A stretch of 64,000 nt of DNA from Paraphaeosphaeria minitans (Eukaryota; Ascomycota; Dothideomycetes; Pleosporales; Didymosphaeriaceae): NCBI GenBank assembly GCA_015832175.1, contig WJXW01000004.1:1612001-1676000 (forward strand). The letters are read 5' to 3'. Shown piece by piece: positions 23,330-34,169 of this stretch (position 1 is the first letter of the stretch; every line of letters starts with the position of its first letter). Both the position numbers and the translations under genes were made by a program. Below the pieces are notes generated by a model. It did no database searches. It saw only the letters and a list, made by a program, of their open reading frames with translations, and was not told where the DNA came from.

Positions 23330-26087
23330 ATGGTCCGGTTGATCTCGCTGGGGCTGTTAGTCCTTCCTTCCATCGCTGCGTACCGCATTCCTCAGCCAGG
23401 GGTGCTCCCACGACAAGGTACGTACGCATCGCTGTTCTCCAGCCCTTGTATAGCATGCAGTCTTAATCGTTGTTCTCAATGGCGTTAATGATCGGGCCCA
23501 GTACTAAGTTGTTGCAGGCGTCTCCAATTCCAGCTTCGCCCCCAGTACTTCACTATCGACACAGACAGCTACCGCCGGTTCCAGCTCTAACGCAGCTACC
23601 ATCACGACCGCACCGCTACCCAGAGTCTCAGCGAGTGGCAACGGTACCTGCCCAGTAACCTCATATCCGGGGAACTTCCCAGATCACCCCTTTGCGACAT
23701 TCACCGAGACTTGTCAGTCTGCACAGTCGCGCTTAGTGTATGACAAGTTTTATTACCTCACGGACTCTTGCCTGGCGTCCTACTGCGAGGCACAGTGGGA
23801 TAGCACGTGGGAAAGTATAGGATCCGCCAGTACTACAGTATGGACGACAAGCATACGGACATGGTTCTCGGGTGCATTCGGAACGGGCAGCCTGAGTACT
23901 GTTGTAGTAACCCAAGAGTACTGGACTTCGACCTACACCTTTCCCGTCGACACCGCTAGTCTTGTCACGTTGGACGCCCCCTGCTGCGGGCAGTGTACAT
24001 TAGCGGACCCGACAATACAGTTGTACTTCTGGCCTACTGCGACGGCAGACCCAACTCCAAGCGTCACTGGTCTCCCTGGAAATGCTACTGCCATGGTCAC
24101 GGGATTACCGATGGTCGAGGGAACCTATGTAGACGACAGTGGGTTTACCTTTACCTCGCCAAGTATTTACCTTGCTTTCACTTCGCTCAATGCCCACAAC
24201 TGGTGCGGACCTGTCGGCTCAGACATCTACAACACGACTGTCGCCTTCGATCCCACCGAGATCAGCACCATGTTCCCACAGGTGACAAGGGCAACATGCA
24301 CCATCACTGGGACCAGTCAAGATGGCAAGGAATATACTACAACAGGCTACGATGTCACGACACGCGTGCCATCGCAGTTGAAGATTGCGGATGTGGCCCA
24401 GGATTGTTCCACGATCGCCGGCTACTACTGGTTTGCCGACAACCCTTCCAATGCTGTCGGAGACGCTGCAGGCGACCCATGCCACCCTGTCATTGCTTTA
24501 CCGACAAAGATCCAAGAGCTGCAGCCAGCCTGGTCCGACTGTCTGCCTGTATACGGGGGTTTCTACGACCCTCCAAAGACGCTGAAGCAAGGGACTGCGC
24601 TGGTCCCGACAACCGCTTCGGAAACTCCTGAACCCACTTCAGAGGAGAAACCTTCTCAAGTCCACCCAACATCAGCGAACCCAGAACCGACGCAAGCTGA
24701 CCCGTCTCCGTCAGACACACCAGCTTCTACTCAGGATCCTACATCCCAGCGCCCAGACCCGACTCAAGCGGACTCCACCTCTCAAGGTCCAATCCCCAGT
24801 GCTTCCCAAACGCCTGCTCCAAGCGATCCTCAAGATCCTAGTGTGAGCAGGCCAGCCGTCACTGTCCAGTCTACAGACCCTGTCCCGAGTCCCACGCAAA
24901 GTCAAGCTCTCAGCGGTCCTCAACCATCTGTACCTGCCAACCCTCAGTCGTCCGTTCCTGCCAGCCCTCAGTCATCCGCACCTGCCAACCCTCAGTCGTC
25001 CGTTCCTGCCAGCCCTCAGTCATCCGCACCTGCCAACCCTCAGTCACCCGCGCCTGCCAGCCCTCAGTCACCCGCGCCTGCCAGCCCTCAGTCATCCGCA
25101 CCTGCCAACTCGCAAGACCCTGCGCCATCCGTGCAACCGCAGCCAAGTCAGTCTCCATCCGACACCCCTCAGCAGGCTAGCGGTCCCGCGCAAGGTTCTT
25201 CTACCACAATCACAATCACTCCTCCGCCCTCCAGCCCAACCTCTCCACCCAGACCCAGCGCATCCGCCCCCGTTATTACGCTCGGTCCTGTTCCTGTTCC
25301 CCGCCCGACCGATGCCGTCTCCGCTCCAAACACTCCCATCCCAGGCATCTCTAGTCCAAACGCTCCCGCACCGAGCCCCAGCAACGCAAACCCTCAGAGC
25401 CCCAGTCCGCCGGAAATCACACTCAAACCCACCGTCCTTCGGCCTGCGACTTCCGGATTGCCAAGTGGCACCGTCGTCATCATCGGCACGCAGACGCTGA
25501 TCCCAGGCGGCTCCATCACCGTCGGCGGCTCGACCACCACGCTGCCGAATGGCCGGCCCAGCGTGAGCGGCGGCACGCAGCTCGTGCTGGATCCGCAGGG
25601 CTCGGCAGTCATCGTGGGCGGTACGTCGACGGTCAATCTCCCGCCCGCGGAGGCAGCGACTCCCGGAACCGCTCCGCCTGCTACGCAGCCCGTGGTAGTG
25701 ACGGTGGGCGAGACGACGCTGACTGCGGATGCGAGCACGCGGTTTACGATTGGGGGGCAGACCTTGACGGGTGGTGGATCGGTGACGGAGAGTGGGACGA
25801 CGTACCTTTTGACGACGGATGAGGGGGGAAGTACCGTGCTTGTTGCAGGGACGGCGGGGGCGAGTAGCGTGGCGAGTGCGAGGGTGAGTGCGAATGCGAG
25901 TGCTACTGTGGGGGCGGAGAATACGAGATCGAATGCTGAGCAGTCGACGAGCTCGACTGCAAAAGAGACTGGGGCGCCTGGGATCGTACCGTCTGCACCC
26001 AAGAACGACAGTGCCGCCGGAAGGATCAGCGGGCGCTGGAGTCTCTGTATGATTGCCCTTGGTGTTTGGGCTGCTCTGATGGTCTGA
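23330..26087 (+). CDS. Secreted Ser/Thr/Pro-rich surface protein, probable GPI anchor
   Basis: Exon 1 (23,330-23,417) encodes a signal peptide (MVRLISLGLLVLPSIAA). A 100-base intron (GTACGT donor, ACTAAG branch, GCAG acceptor at 23,517) leads to exon 2 (23,518-26,087), for 885 residues. Residues about 60-300 form a Cys-containing globular region with N-glycosylation sites. The middle, about residues 310-640, is a Pro/Ser/Thr-rich stalk that includes seven 24-base repeats (24,933-25,100) encoding PA(N/S)PQSS(V/A)-type octapeptides. Near the C-terminus are Gly/Thr-rich beta-type repeats (GTQTLIPGGSITVGGSTT and relatives) known from cell-wall proteins of filamentous ascomycetes. The C-terminus is a hydrophobic tail (WSLCMIALGVWAALMV) after a small-residue stretch, which fits GPI addition. 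It is likely exposed on the cell wall. No enzyme domain was recognised. Confidence 0.82.
24933..25100 (+). repeat. 24 bp coding minisatellite, 7 units
   Basis: Seven direct units of 24 bases alternate between CCTGCCAACCCTCAGTC and CCTGCCAGCCCTCAGTC types, followed by a degenerate eighth. They are in frame and encode the octapeptide repeats of the surface protein. Copy number may vary between strains. Confidence 0.9.
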
Positions 26088-26363
26088 GATGATGCACACA
26101 GTTCCAAGGATCAAGTTTCGTGGACAGATGCTCAGGCATCTGGCGCAACGCTGTGGGGAAATAATGTTCGCGATGTATGTACAATGTTTAATGTAATTGA
26201 TGAGATACCGACGAGTGATGGGCCAAGCGTAGCTCTCCGAGACACAGTGAAATCCTCACATGGCACGACAAGATGCTTAAGCCTCAACAGTTCAGTATAT
26301 GCAGTTGACTTTTCTTCACAATAGTAGCGTTAAAAACCACTCTCCTCTACACACAGCATACCC

Positions 26364-29300
26364 CTACAAGCTACGCGTCGACGCCTCACCCAGCCCGATA
26401 GGCCCATCAAACGTCCTACTAGCCCCACTCTCCTTAGTCGCATACCCTCCCGTCGCGTTCCCAGCCCCACCCAGCACAGTAACCTGCTGAATCACGAGAT
26501 CAGTCTTGTACCCAAAGCTCCCACCCACGCTCAACTTCCCATCCACATAGGTGAACTCAATCAGACTCGTCTCCGGCTGCGCGACCGCATCCCCCTCGTC
26601 AAGGTACAGCGAGCCCTCCGCCTGGCCAGTGCCGTTGACAGCGACGTACAGCACGAAGTCCTTCTTCCGCAGCTCCGTCGTCGTGTTCGCGCTCTCCGCG
26701 CGCAGCGGCACGATGGCGCCCGCGCGGATGTGCAGCGGGATGGTCGTGAACGCTACGTCCGTCAGATTGACCCAGGCGCCCTGGCCCTCGACCCGCTCGT
26801 GCGTGAAGAAGTCGTAGAAAGTGTCTTTGGGCAGGTAGATGCTGACGTCCGTGCTGTTCTCCTCGGTGACAGGGCTGACAAGCAGCGCATCGCCGAAGAA
26901 GAACTGCAGGTCGATGGGCGCGGTGGCGAGGTCCTCGGGGTAGTGGAAGAACAGGGGGTTGAGGAGGGGGACGCCTGTTTCGCTTTGCTTGTGCAGGGCG
27001 GTGTAGATATAATCGAGGAGGCGGTAGCGGGTCGAGATGGCGTTTTTGGAGGCCTCGGTGACGGTGGGCCAGAGGTAGAATTCCTGCGCGATAGAGTCGA
27101 AGCCGTTGTGGTTTCTGATTCGCGAGTAGTCAGTATGAGACGGTGTAGTACCTATGGGAACGGGAACGGGAAGAGAAGGGAGCGTACCTGAAGAAGGGGT
27201 AGAAAGCGCCCAGCCACGCCCAGCGCGAGCACAGCGTCTCGGTCGTGTTGCCGCCGAAGCCGCAGACGTCGGCGCCCACCATGGGGATCTGGAAGATGGA
27301 GGCAAACTGCAGGATGCCGCTGATGGAGTTTCGGTAGTGGTGCCAGGTGGACAGATTGTCACCAAGCCACTTTCCTACATGGGAGCCGGCGCCAGCGTAC
27401 TATGAACATGTCAGAACCGTCTTGCATGCACATGGTCTCGCAACTCACAGTAGATCGAGTAATGACCAGCGGGCGGCGTTCTGGTCTACGGGCAAGCAGA
27501 GCCTGGCGCGAAGCAATCGACATCATGGTGCCATACAGATTGTGAGTGTCGTATTGATGAGTGCCGTCGTAGTTCTCAAGGTCGGTTGGCGCCGTCAAAT
27601 TGCTGATCGAGCCTGCAGCATTCTGGATTTTATACTCTGGGTTGATAAGATCGCGTCCGGGCAGTCCAAGCCATTGGCCGGTGCCGTTTTCCTGGCGCAC
27701 CAGAAGACGCTGTGAAGCTTCCGGGGGTTGGAAGTCCTTAGGGAACCCTGCAATCGGGCGTCCAGAGTTATTGCGTACTGGCGGTGGCTTAGGAGGATTT
27801 CCCGACTTATTCGCAAATGCTAGATGAGAACGTTAGGCGCTGTGTACATAAAAGCGAAGGGAACTTTCGAACGTACCATCAGGGTCGGAGCAGGGGTACG
27901 GGCAGAAGTTGGCGGCCTCGTTCATATCAATCCAGAGCGCGTCAATGTCGACACCTGTGTCAGCATCGAAGAACTTCAGGAACTGGTCATCCCAGTATCC
28001 TTGAGTAGAAGGATGAAACCAATCGGGGAAGACTGCCGGTCCAGGCCATACCTGAGACCACCTTGTCAGTATAAATCAGCCAGGGATGATCAAGATCGAG
28101 CGTACCGCGCCCACATAAATTTTGCCATCTGATGTCTTCTGGAAGATGTCGCGGCTAACACCCTCATTGTACGCGTCGTAGTCGCCGCGCCATGTCGCAG
28201 GATCCACCATGACGATGTAATGCTGCTGGTGCTCGTGCAAGTAGCTGACCAGCTCCCTGACCTTCTCGAGCGGGAATCTTTCCGGGTCCAGCGTAAAAAC
28301 GCGGCGGAGTTCCATGTAGTCGATATCAGTCCACATGGTCTACACTGATCAGCACTGCGTCTCCAACCACACAACGAAATTCTCACCTCGAGCGGAATCT
28401 CCGCAGCAGAGTAATTAGCCACGACCTCCGCCACGGCATATACATCACTATAACCATACCTGCACTGGTGGAATCCAAACCCCCAGTACGGTTGCATGAC
28501 GGGCTTCCCGACGATCTCGGAATACTGCACCGCGACGTCCTTGGGCGTAGGGCCAGCAATGAAGTAGAAGTCGAGCACCCCGCCGAGGGCATTGTACTCA
28601 AGGAACTGGCCGCCGGCATTGTCGATCTTGATGTCCATGCCGCTGGAGCTGAGCAGGAAGACGCCATGCGTGCCGTCGGCGCCGCGGTGGTCGAAGTAGA
28701 TCGGGTGATGTCCGTACAAGTTGGTACCTCCTGGGACTCCGTAGGCGTCGCGGTTCCAGAGCTGCCTGGGTCAGATACATGTCCAGATGGAACCAAAATA
28801 GTGAGACTTGCCGTCCTGGTGTAGTTCGTAGTATTCAGCTGAAACGGGTCCGTGTGCTCGCCCAAGCCATACAGATGCGGCGCGTCGGGCAGACTCGTCC
28901 GCACTCGCAGATATTGGTTCTCGAACACCAGACTCGCGGCCGACGTGTCAAACAGCGTCTCGTTGGTGCTCTTCCGTACGACTCTGAACGAAAACGGCGT
29001 CTCTGTCCACTGGAACGCCAGCGTCGAGTCGTCTGCTTCGCATCCCTCGGTGCTGTCAGGTCGCGGGAACACACTCTCGGGCACTTGGTACACCTGCTCG
29101 TCTGCATCATAGATCTTGACGCGCAGGCGGTTCTCTGTGTACACGTGTATTAGCACCAGCTAGTTCTCACTCCAGCGTACAGGCGACCTACCGGTCTGAT
29201 ATTCGACCTCCAGCTTTAGGTCGGTCAGATCCTCGCCATACGCATTACACGCCGTCCCCGCGAGAGTCAGATCCGCAGTCAATCTCGCCCCCTCATCTTT

Positions 29301-29420
29301 CACATTGCTCGCCGCATACCCAGGGCAGCTCTCCAGCGAGTTTGGCAGGCGTCTGGCAATGGCACTCGCGCAGGACGACCCCGCTAGTCCCAAAAGGACC
29401 GGTGCTGTTGAGAACCTCAT
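26364..29420 (-). CDS. Secreted GH31 alpha-glucosidase
   Basis: Eight exons: 29,192-29,420; 28,812-29,134; 28,387-28,761; 28,106-28,339; 27,877-28,051; 27,449-27,819; 27,188-27,399; 26,364-27,114. They encode 889 residues, the usual length, and all phases fit. It hydrolyses alpha-1,4-linked glucose from maltose and starch oligosaccharides outside the cell. The signal peptide is [20 protein letters not shown]. The N-terminal domain contains LYGLGEH. The catalytic barrel has HQCRYGY and the nucleophile Asp429 in WIDMNE. The acid/base Asp583 is in KWLGDN, and GADVCGF follows. The second intron (28,762-28,811) is a GC-AG intron (GCAAGT donor); using GT there would break the conserved LWNRDAYG. 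An in-frame ATG at 29,450 would precede the signal peptide and is less likely. A TATA box lies 71-80 bases upstream. The gene stands alone, without an amylase neighbour. Confidence 0.96.
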
Positions 29421-29490
29421 GTTGTCTTCTCTCGGGTCCGAAGGTCTCAATAGAGCAGAGGTGTACTTCCCCCGGCGTACCAGGTCTGGT

Positions 29491-29500
29491 CTTTATATAC
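29491..29500 (-). promoter_or_regulatory. TATA box of the GH31 gene
   Basis: GTATATAAAG on the - strand lies 71-80 bases upstream of the chosen ATG at 29,420, a normal spacing for a strongly regulated secreted-enzyme gene. Confidence 0.6.
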
Positions 29501-30212
29501 TGCGTGGTTTGGGGCGTCTGCCGAGGAGCTGCTGCACGCGGGCCTGCATGATGCGATTGGTACCTACTCTGGGCGGCGGCAGCGCATACGCCATGTACGG
29601 CAGAGAATTGCACCTGCCTCCGGGGCGGGGATTCCCCGCAAAGCGAGCAGGAAAGCTTGCACGCAGGCCTGTCGATCGTGCGCGAGGTTACTTCGTACAG
29701 AGGAACGGTGCGGGTGGGTCAGTCTGTCAGAATAGGAGTGGTGCGGTGTCGGTCCGAGAGGAGGATGCCAAGGTGCGGGCATCCACTCTCTGGGGTAGCA
29801 TCCGCCGGAGTATCGTGAGGTTGGCGGGGGAGCGAGGTGTTCTGGGAAAAGCAGATGCGCACGTGTAGCTTGCCTTGTTCGTGGACGGCGTTAACCGTTG
29901 TAGTTTACCTACGGTCAGTACGTGTTATGATAGGTACCTATGAGTGCCTACCTAGCTTACAATGGTCTTCTGGGGATATCTACTATCATATGCTGCTAGT
30001 AGGTAGGTAAACGTAGGCAGTCCACGAAGTTGACGGTTGGTAAGAAAGCAAAGTACTGTTTCCCACACGAGCGTATAAACTTCTACAGGCGATCATGCTA
30101 CCAGTAGACAATGCCCGCGTCTCATATCCAGGTCCCTGGAAGACGCTTCCCAGCACATGGCCTTGGCCGTGCCTGTCTTTCATGACGAACCATTGGCTCA
30201 TTGGCTCATTCT

Positions 30213-30265
30213 CGGTGTGCGGTGTGCGGTGTGCGGTGTGCGGTGTGCGGTGTGCGGTGTGCGGT
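30213..30265. repeat. Heptanucleotide microsatellite (GGTGTGC)n
   Basis: About seven uninterrupted GGTGTGC units lie in intergenic DNA. Confidence 0.9.
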
Positions 30266-30679
30266 GGACTTCATACTGCGCTGTCCATGTTGATGTCGGT
30301 CCGAGTGGTACGGCAGGTCCGCGTCGTTGAGAACTTACAGTCTACCTACTCGTCCTCTGAACCTCGGACAATGTATTGAAAGTAAATTGGTTTGCAAAAT
30401 GCCTCGGTAGCAATAGTAGATGTGCACATGTAGAGGACTGCTGGGTCACTGATTTATCGTTTTGTATTAAGCATTGTGTCCGCGGGCAGAGACAGATGTC
30501 AGCCATGCTACTCAACAGCAGAGATTCCCGCACGAGTAGCCTGCCTTTCTCTAGCCGTTCACACGCTCGTCCTTTCTGCCTCGCTCTGAATACCTATCTA
30601 CTTCCACTTCTACTTGGAGATGGCCTTAACTTCATTGTTCCCATGCCGATCATCGTCTGGTGATCCGCTTGGTCCCAAC

Positions 30680-31472
30680 CTACGCCCTCTTCTTCTCCGC
30701 ACCGTTCGCCCCCGCCCTCATAACCTTCTTCCGCTGCTTCAACATGTACGTAAAAAGCATGTAAAACCCGGGGATGTACGTCGCCAGCAACGCCCACAAC
30801 GCCCAGCCATACTTCTCGTCCAGCTTGCTCGCGGGAGGGATAGCGCGGTAAATGAGCCACGTTTCGCTCGCAACACCGAGAGGGTACAGTATCAGGAAGG
30901 TGTTGTATCTGTCGTTCTCCTTGTTAGCTTGAATTCATCGATGCTTGGGTTGTGCACAGGGAGGGAATAGACGTACCTCAACCATGTCCACAATTTTGGC
31001 ACGCCATTCGTCAATACGAAGACGAAGTAGCTGTACCGAATCACCTCCGTAATACTCCACGCGAGCAGCATAGAGCTGTAGGCAGGGCTATATTTCGTCG
31101 TTTGAGGGAACTGGTATCCCACGACCCACACCAGAATCAAGCGGCTCGCGACTTGCATTGCTGTCGTGAAGAAAGGCGCGCGCACGAGGCCTATTTCCAA
31201 CCGTCAAATACCATCCACGCACAGAATCTCTCTCTTTACGTACCCAACAGTGAATGCAGCACCTCCAACCCCGCCCCCGTCTGCACGATCCGCGTGTACT
31301 GCTCCAAATTCTGGTAAACAGCCCCGTTCTCCACGCCCTCCGCTGCAGCATGCATAACCACGCGCGCCAGCACGCCGAACCACAGCGTCGCGCTGATGGC
31401 GTTATAGGAGATAAGGTACTGCTTCTTCATAATGGCGGCGGCGCTGGGCTCGGGACTAGCCTTGGGGGACAT
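30680..31472 (-). CDS. PHS1: 3-hydroxyacyl-CoA dehydratase (very-long-chain fatty acid elongation)
   Basis: Three exons, 31,244-31,472, 30,977-31,190 and 30,680-30,908, encode 223 residues, close to yeast Phs1. It performs the third step of very-long-chain fatty acid elongation in the ER membrane, dehydrating 3-hydroxyacyl-CoA to trans-2-enoyl-CoA. The family pattern is clear: an N-terminal KKQYLISYNAISATLWF helix, then LEVLHSLLGLVRAPFFTTAMQVASR, then the active-site helix WSITEVIRYSYF with the conserved Glu and Tyr, then LRYNTFLILYPLGVASE. The C-terminus is lysine-rich (KQRKKV, EKKRA), which fits ER retention. Both introns have canonical signals, and the two splice sites lie within conserved motifs (SLLG-LVR and WLR-YNTF), which fixes them. 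It is an essential gene in yeast. Confidence 0.95.
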
Positions 31473-32185
31473 TTTCGATAACTACTGGGGAATTTGATGC
31501 TCAATTGGGTAGGCGAAAGAAGATGGCACGGTGAGGAGGAACGAACACGTGTTGACAAACGCTTGTTGAGATGCCTCGGCGTGAGATTTTCGACGCAGGG
31601 CAAGGGCTTGGCGGGCGCTTAGCTACGTCTAAAGTCCGCCATGTGAGGTCGTGTCAAGCCGGATGACGAGCGAGGCTGGGTTTTGTTCCCCGGCGGGTGC
31701 CTCCAAAATAATGAGTTAGGGACACTGGGGTAAGGTGAATCAGAAAGATACAATGATTGGCGCGAATGTAAAAAGATTACAGAGTCGTCTGTTGCTCGTA
31801 AGGTATAGATAGCTAGTATGTATATGCAATGGATATGCTCTTGTCTACTAGGATAAGTCGTGAGATCCGCAATTACCGTCCTCCCTCGCATCGTCGTGGT
31901 GCCCTTCAAGAGCGCCAAATGCAAGGCCCGTCATCTGATCGGCCTCGGACTATGAACTCAACACCAGACACCCCACCACACCGTATAACCACTCCGTGTT
32001 AAATGAAAGGAGAGAGAGAGAAAGCCGCCCCAAATTGCGACATGCATTCGTGCACGGTCTGGGTATCGCTAAAAAGATGCAAGCCAACCACAACAGCGCC
32101 GAAAAGGGTCGAGTCGAGACAAAAGTAGTATGTCGGATATGGAAAGTCGTAGCAATGTCGTGTATGGCGGAAGCACCGCGCCGCC
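31473..32185. other. Intergenic, PHS1 promoter and RING-gene 3' end
   Basis: About 700 bases. The 31,950-32,185 part can be read as a continuation of the RING-gene frame only if its last intron is ignored. No gene seen. Confidence 0.6.
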
Positions 32186-33519
32186 TCACAAGAAGATCTG
32201 GATCACGGCGTTCTTGCTCGACACCCGTTTCTGGCAGCTCTCCACCACGCATTCCTTGAACGGCTTCGTGCGGACTGGTACTTGCTTCTCTTTGCCTTTT
32301 GCGCTCTTCTTGATGTGGCGGTTCATCATGCACTCGCCGCAGTACACCTATGACTGTTAGTGGTTGTGTTGGCTTATGACAGCTGATTGTACGAACGTGA
32401 CCGCATCCCTTGACAAGCCAGACTTGTCGCTTCTGGTCTGAATCGCCGGTGCACAGCTCTTCCTCACAATTCGGACACAGCAGAACATCCTCCTCTTGCG
32501 GACTCCTCGTGAATCCGTCGGGGGCCGGCGCGGGTGCGTTGTACGTAGGCGGAGGAGGTGGCGGCGCCTCGGGATGCTCTTCCTCAAATCCCATGTCGAA
32601 CCCGACTGCTCCAAAATTCATGGCCGGAGCAATGAACCCCATGTGGATGTGTCTGCTAGGGCCGTTCCTCTGACCAGCTTCCAACCGTACCGAGAGTGCC
32701 CGTGGTTCGCCTTGGTGAAGATGAACTCCAAGTGGACGTGGAGTCCTCCGGTTTCGGGCCTGTGCAAACATACGCTCCACCCGGGCTATCTGCGCATCCC
32801 GCGCCCTCCTGCGATCACCTGCCATCTGCTGTACTCGCTCCCGAAGATGTCCAACGCGGGGTCGATATGCCGGGTCGTCGAGCAGGAAGGCAATTTCATC
32901 GTTGATGTCTCTTCGCCTCTCCGCTTCCGGCAATGGGTTCTCGCGCACAAACTCCACCTCACCCTCTTCGTCCTCGTCCAGTTCGTATAGTGGCGGTTGT
33001 TGTGCAGGCTCGATCCGGCGCGAGGAGACGAACTGTATTTCTGGGGATGCGGAGGCCCCTGCTGCTCCGTTCGAGTCCCCTGCCTCCACGTCGATGATCT
33101 CTCGCCCGAAGCGCGGTGGGCGCGCGGACCGAGTGCTCGACTGCTGCGATCCACTTGGCGTAATTGAGGGCCCCGCATCCTCGTTGGTGAGGTCAATGAC
33201 ATTGTCGTACGAGACCAGGGGCCTGCGGTAGTCGAAGCCATCGCCTTGGAATCTTCGGGGTGCCTCGGCGGGCATGTCGCTTGTGCGAGGCAGGTGGAAG
33301 AGGTTGCGAGGGGCGCTGGGCTCGCGAGGGACGGAGAGACGGTCGATGTGGCTCCAGGTGGGTGAGGCGGAACCATCCAGATCCATTTGAGCCGCTGAAC
33401 GCTGTGGCCACTTGTCAGACACTTCCCGCGGGTGTAAACAGTGCCTTGGGCTGCGTCTGGTGGCGTCTACTGACCTTGTCTCGACGAGCGTAACCGAACG
33501 GCAGCTCCTCGTTGTCCAT
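32186..33519 (-). CDS. RING-finger protein with SUMO-interacting motifs (STUbL-like)
   Basis: Three exons, 33,475-33,519, 32,397-33,401 and 32,186-32,347, encode 403 residues. The last splice (GTTCGT donor, ACTAAC branch) joins CGH to VYCGEC and completes a C-terminal RING: CPNC, then CGH-VYCGEC, then CVVESC. The unspliced frame would lose half of the RING. The first exon (MDNEELPFGYARRDK) was chosen because it has a good start and the spliced frame is continuous. The N-terminal half is disordered and has VIDLTNED (residues 83-90), EIIDVEAGD (116-124) and EIQFVSS, which resemble SUMO-interacting motifs. Such motifs plus a C-terminal RING are the hallmark of SUMO-targeted ubiquitin ligases of the Slx5/Slx8 or Rfp1 type, acting in the nucleus on SUMO-modified proteins. 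The exact orthologue is not certain. Confidence 0.8.
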
Positions 33520-34169
33520 GCCTTTGGGTGTCGCAGGAAGAGTGCCGGTGGGGTGGCAGGCGGCGAGGTGCGGAGGGAGAGAATGTAAAAGAAGGGACGT
33601 TGGTGTGCCTGGAGACGAGGTGTCGCCCTCGGCGCTTGGTTGCAGTGGCCAGGATCAGAATCGCAAACCGACCTCGGAACCAGCGACGTCTAGGTCCGGC
33701 CCTCCACTGATGTCGGTTGGTTGATGTCCTGAACAGACACATGCACTTTCGCTCGTTGCTGCCTGCTGTCCACGTCTATCGCCTTCACTGTCTCGTAATC
33801 AAATAGCTTTCTCGCAAAGCGCGACACGAGGCACACCGCCAAGACTCACTTTCACCTGCAGTGCACACAAAAGCAACGTGACGGCGCGGGAGGGAATCAT
33901 GGTTACACAACACACGAAAAGGAGATATATACTACATTTTGCATTCCGCTTGGCCCGCACGTGTGTTCAATGGACAATGGGCAGCTGGCCATCCAAGCCC
34001 GTATCCAGTCCAGTCTGATCTCGTTCAACTCCCTGTTCTTCAAATCCACAAGTGGCGTTCTTACCCTACCGTTCCGAATCCGTGGACACCAGAACGTCCT
34101 CGCCCAACCTTCCCCGCACGCTCATTTCGTTCCCGTGCAACTCTTGGCTTTTTCGGTAGATTGAAGTCC
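33520..34169. other. Intergenic, promoter of the RING gene
   Basis: 650 bases upstream of the RING gene and downstream of PRP19. No gene or repeat recognised. Confidence 0.55.

Larger units (their letters stand above)
29421..30679. other. Intergenic, GH31 promoter and repeats
   Basis: 1.26 kb with the GH31 promoter on the left, TACCTA-type motifs near 29,559, 29,931 and 30,000, and a heptanucleotide repeat at 30,213-30,265. No supported gene. Confidence 0.6.

Noticed and set aside
25092..26114. A 340-codon - strand ORF opposite the surface protein
   Set aside because: Low-complexity antisense of a repetitive Pro/Ser/Gly gene; the + strand has the signal peptide, intron and GPI-type tail.
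31950..32396. C-terminal continuation of the RING gene without splicing
   Set aside because: It destroys the RING half CGHVYCGEC, while a canonical 49-base intron restores it.
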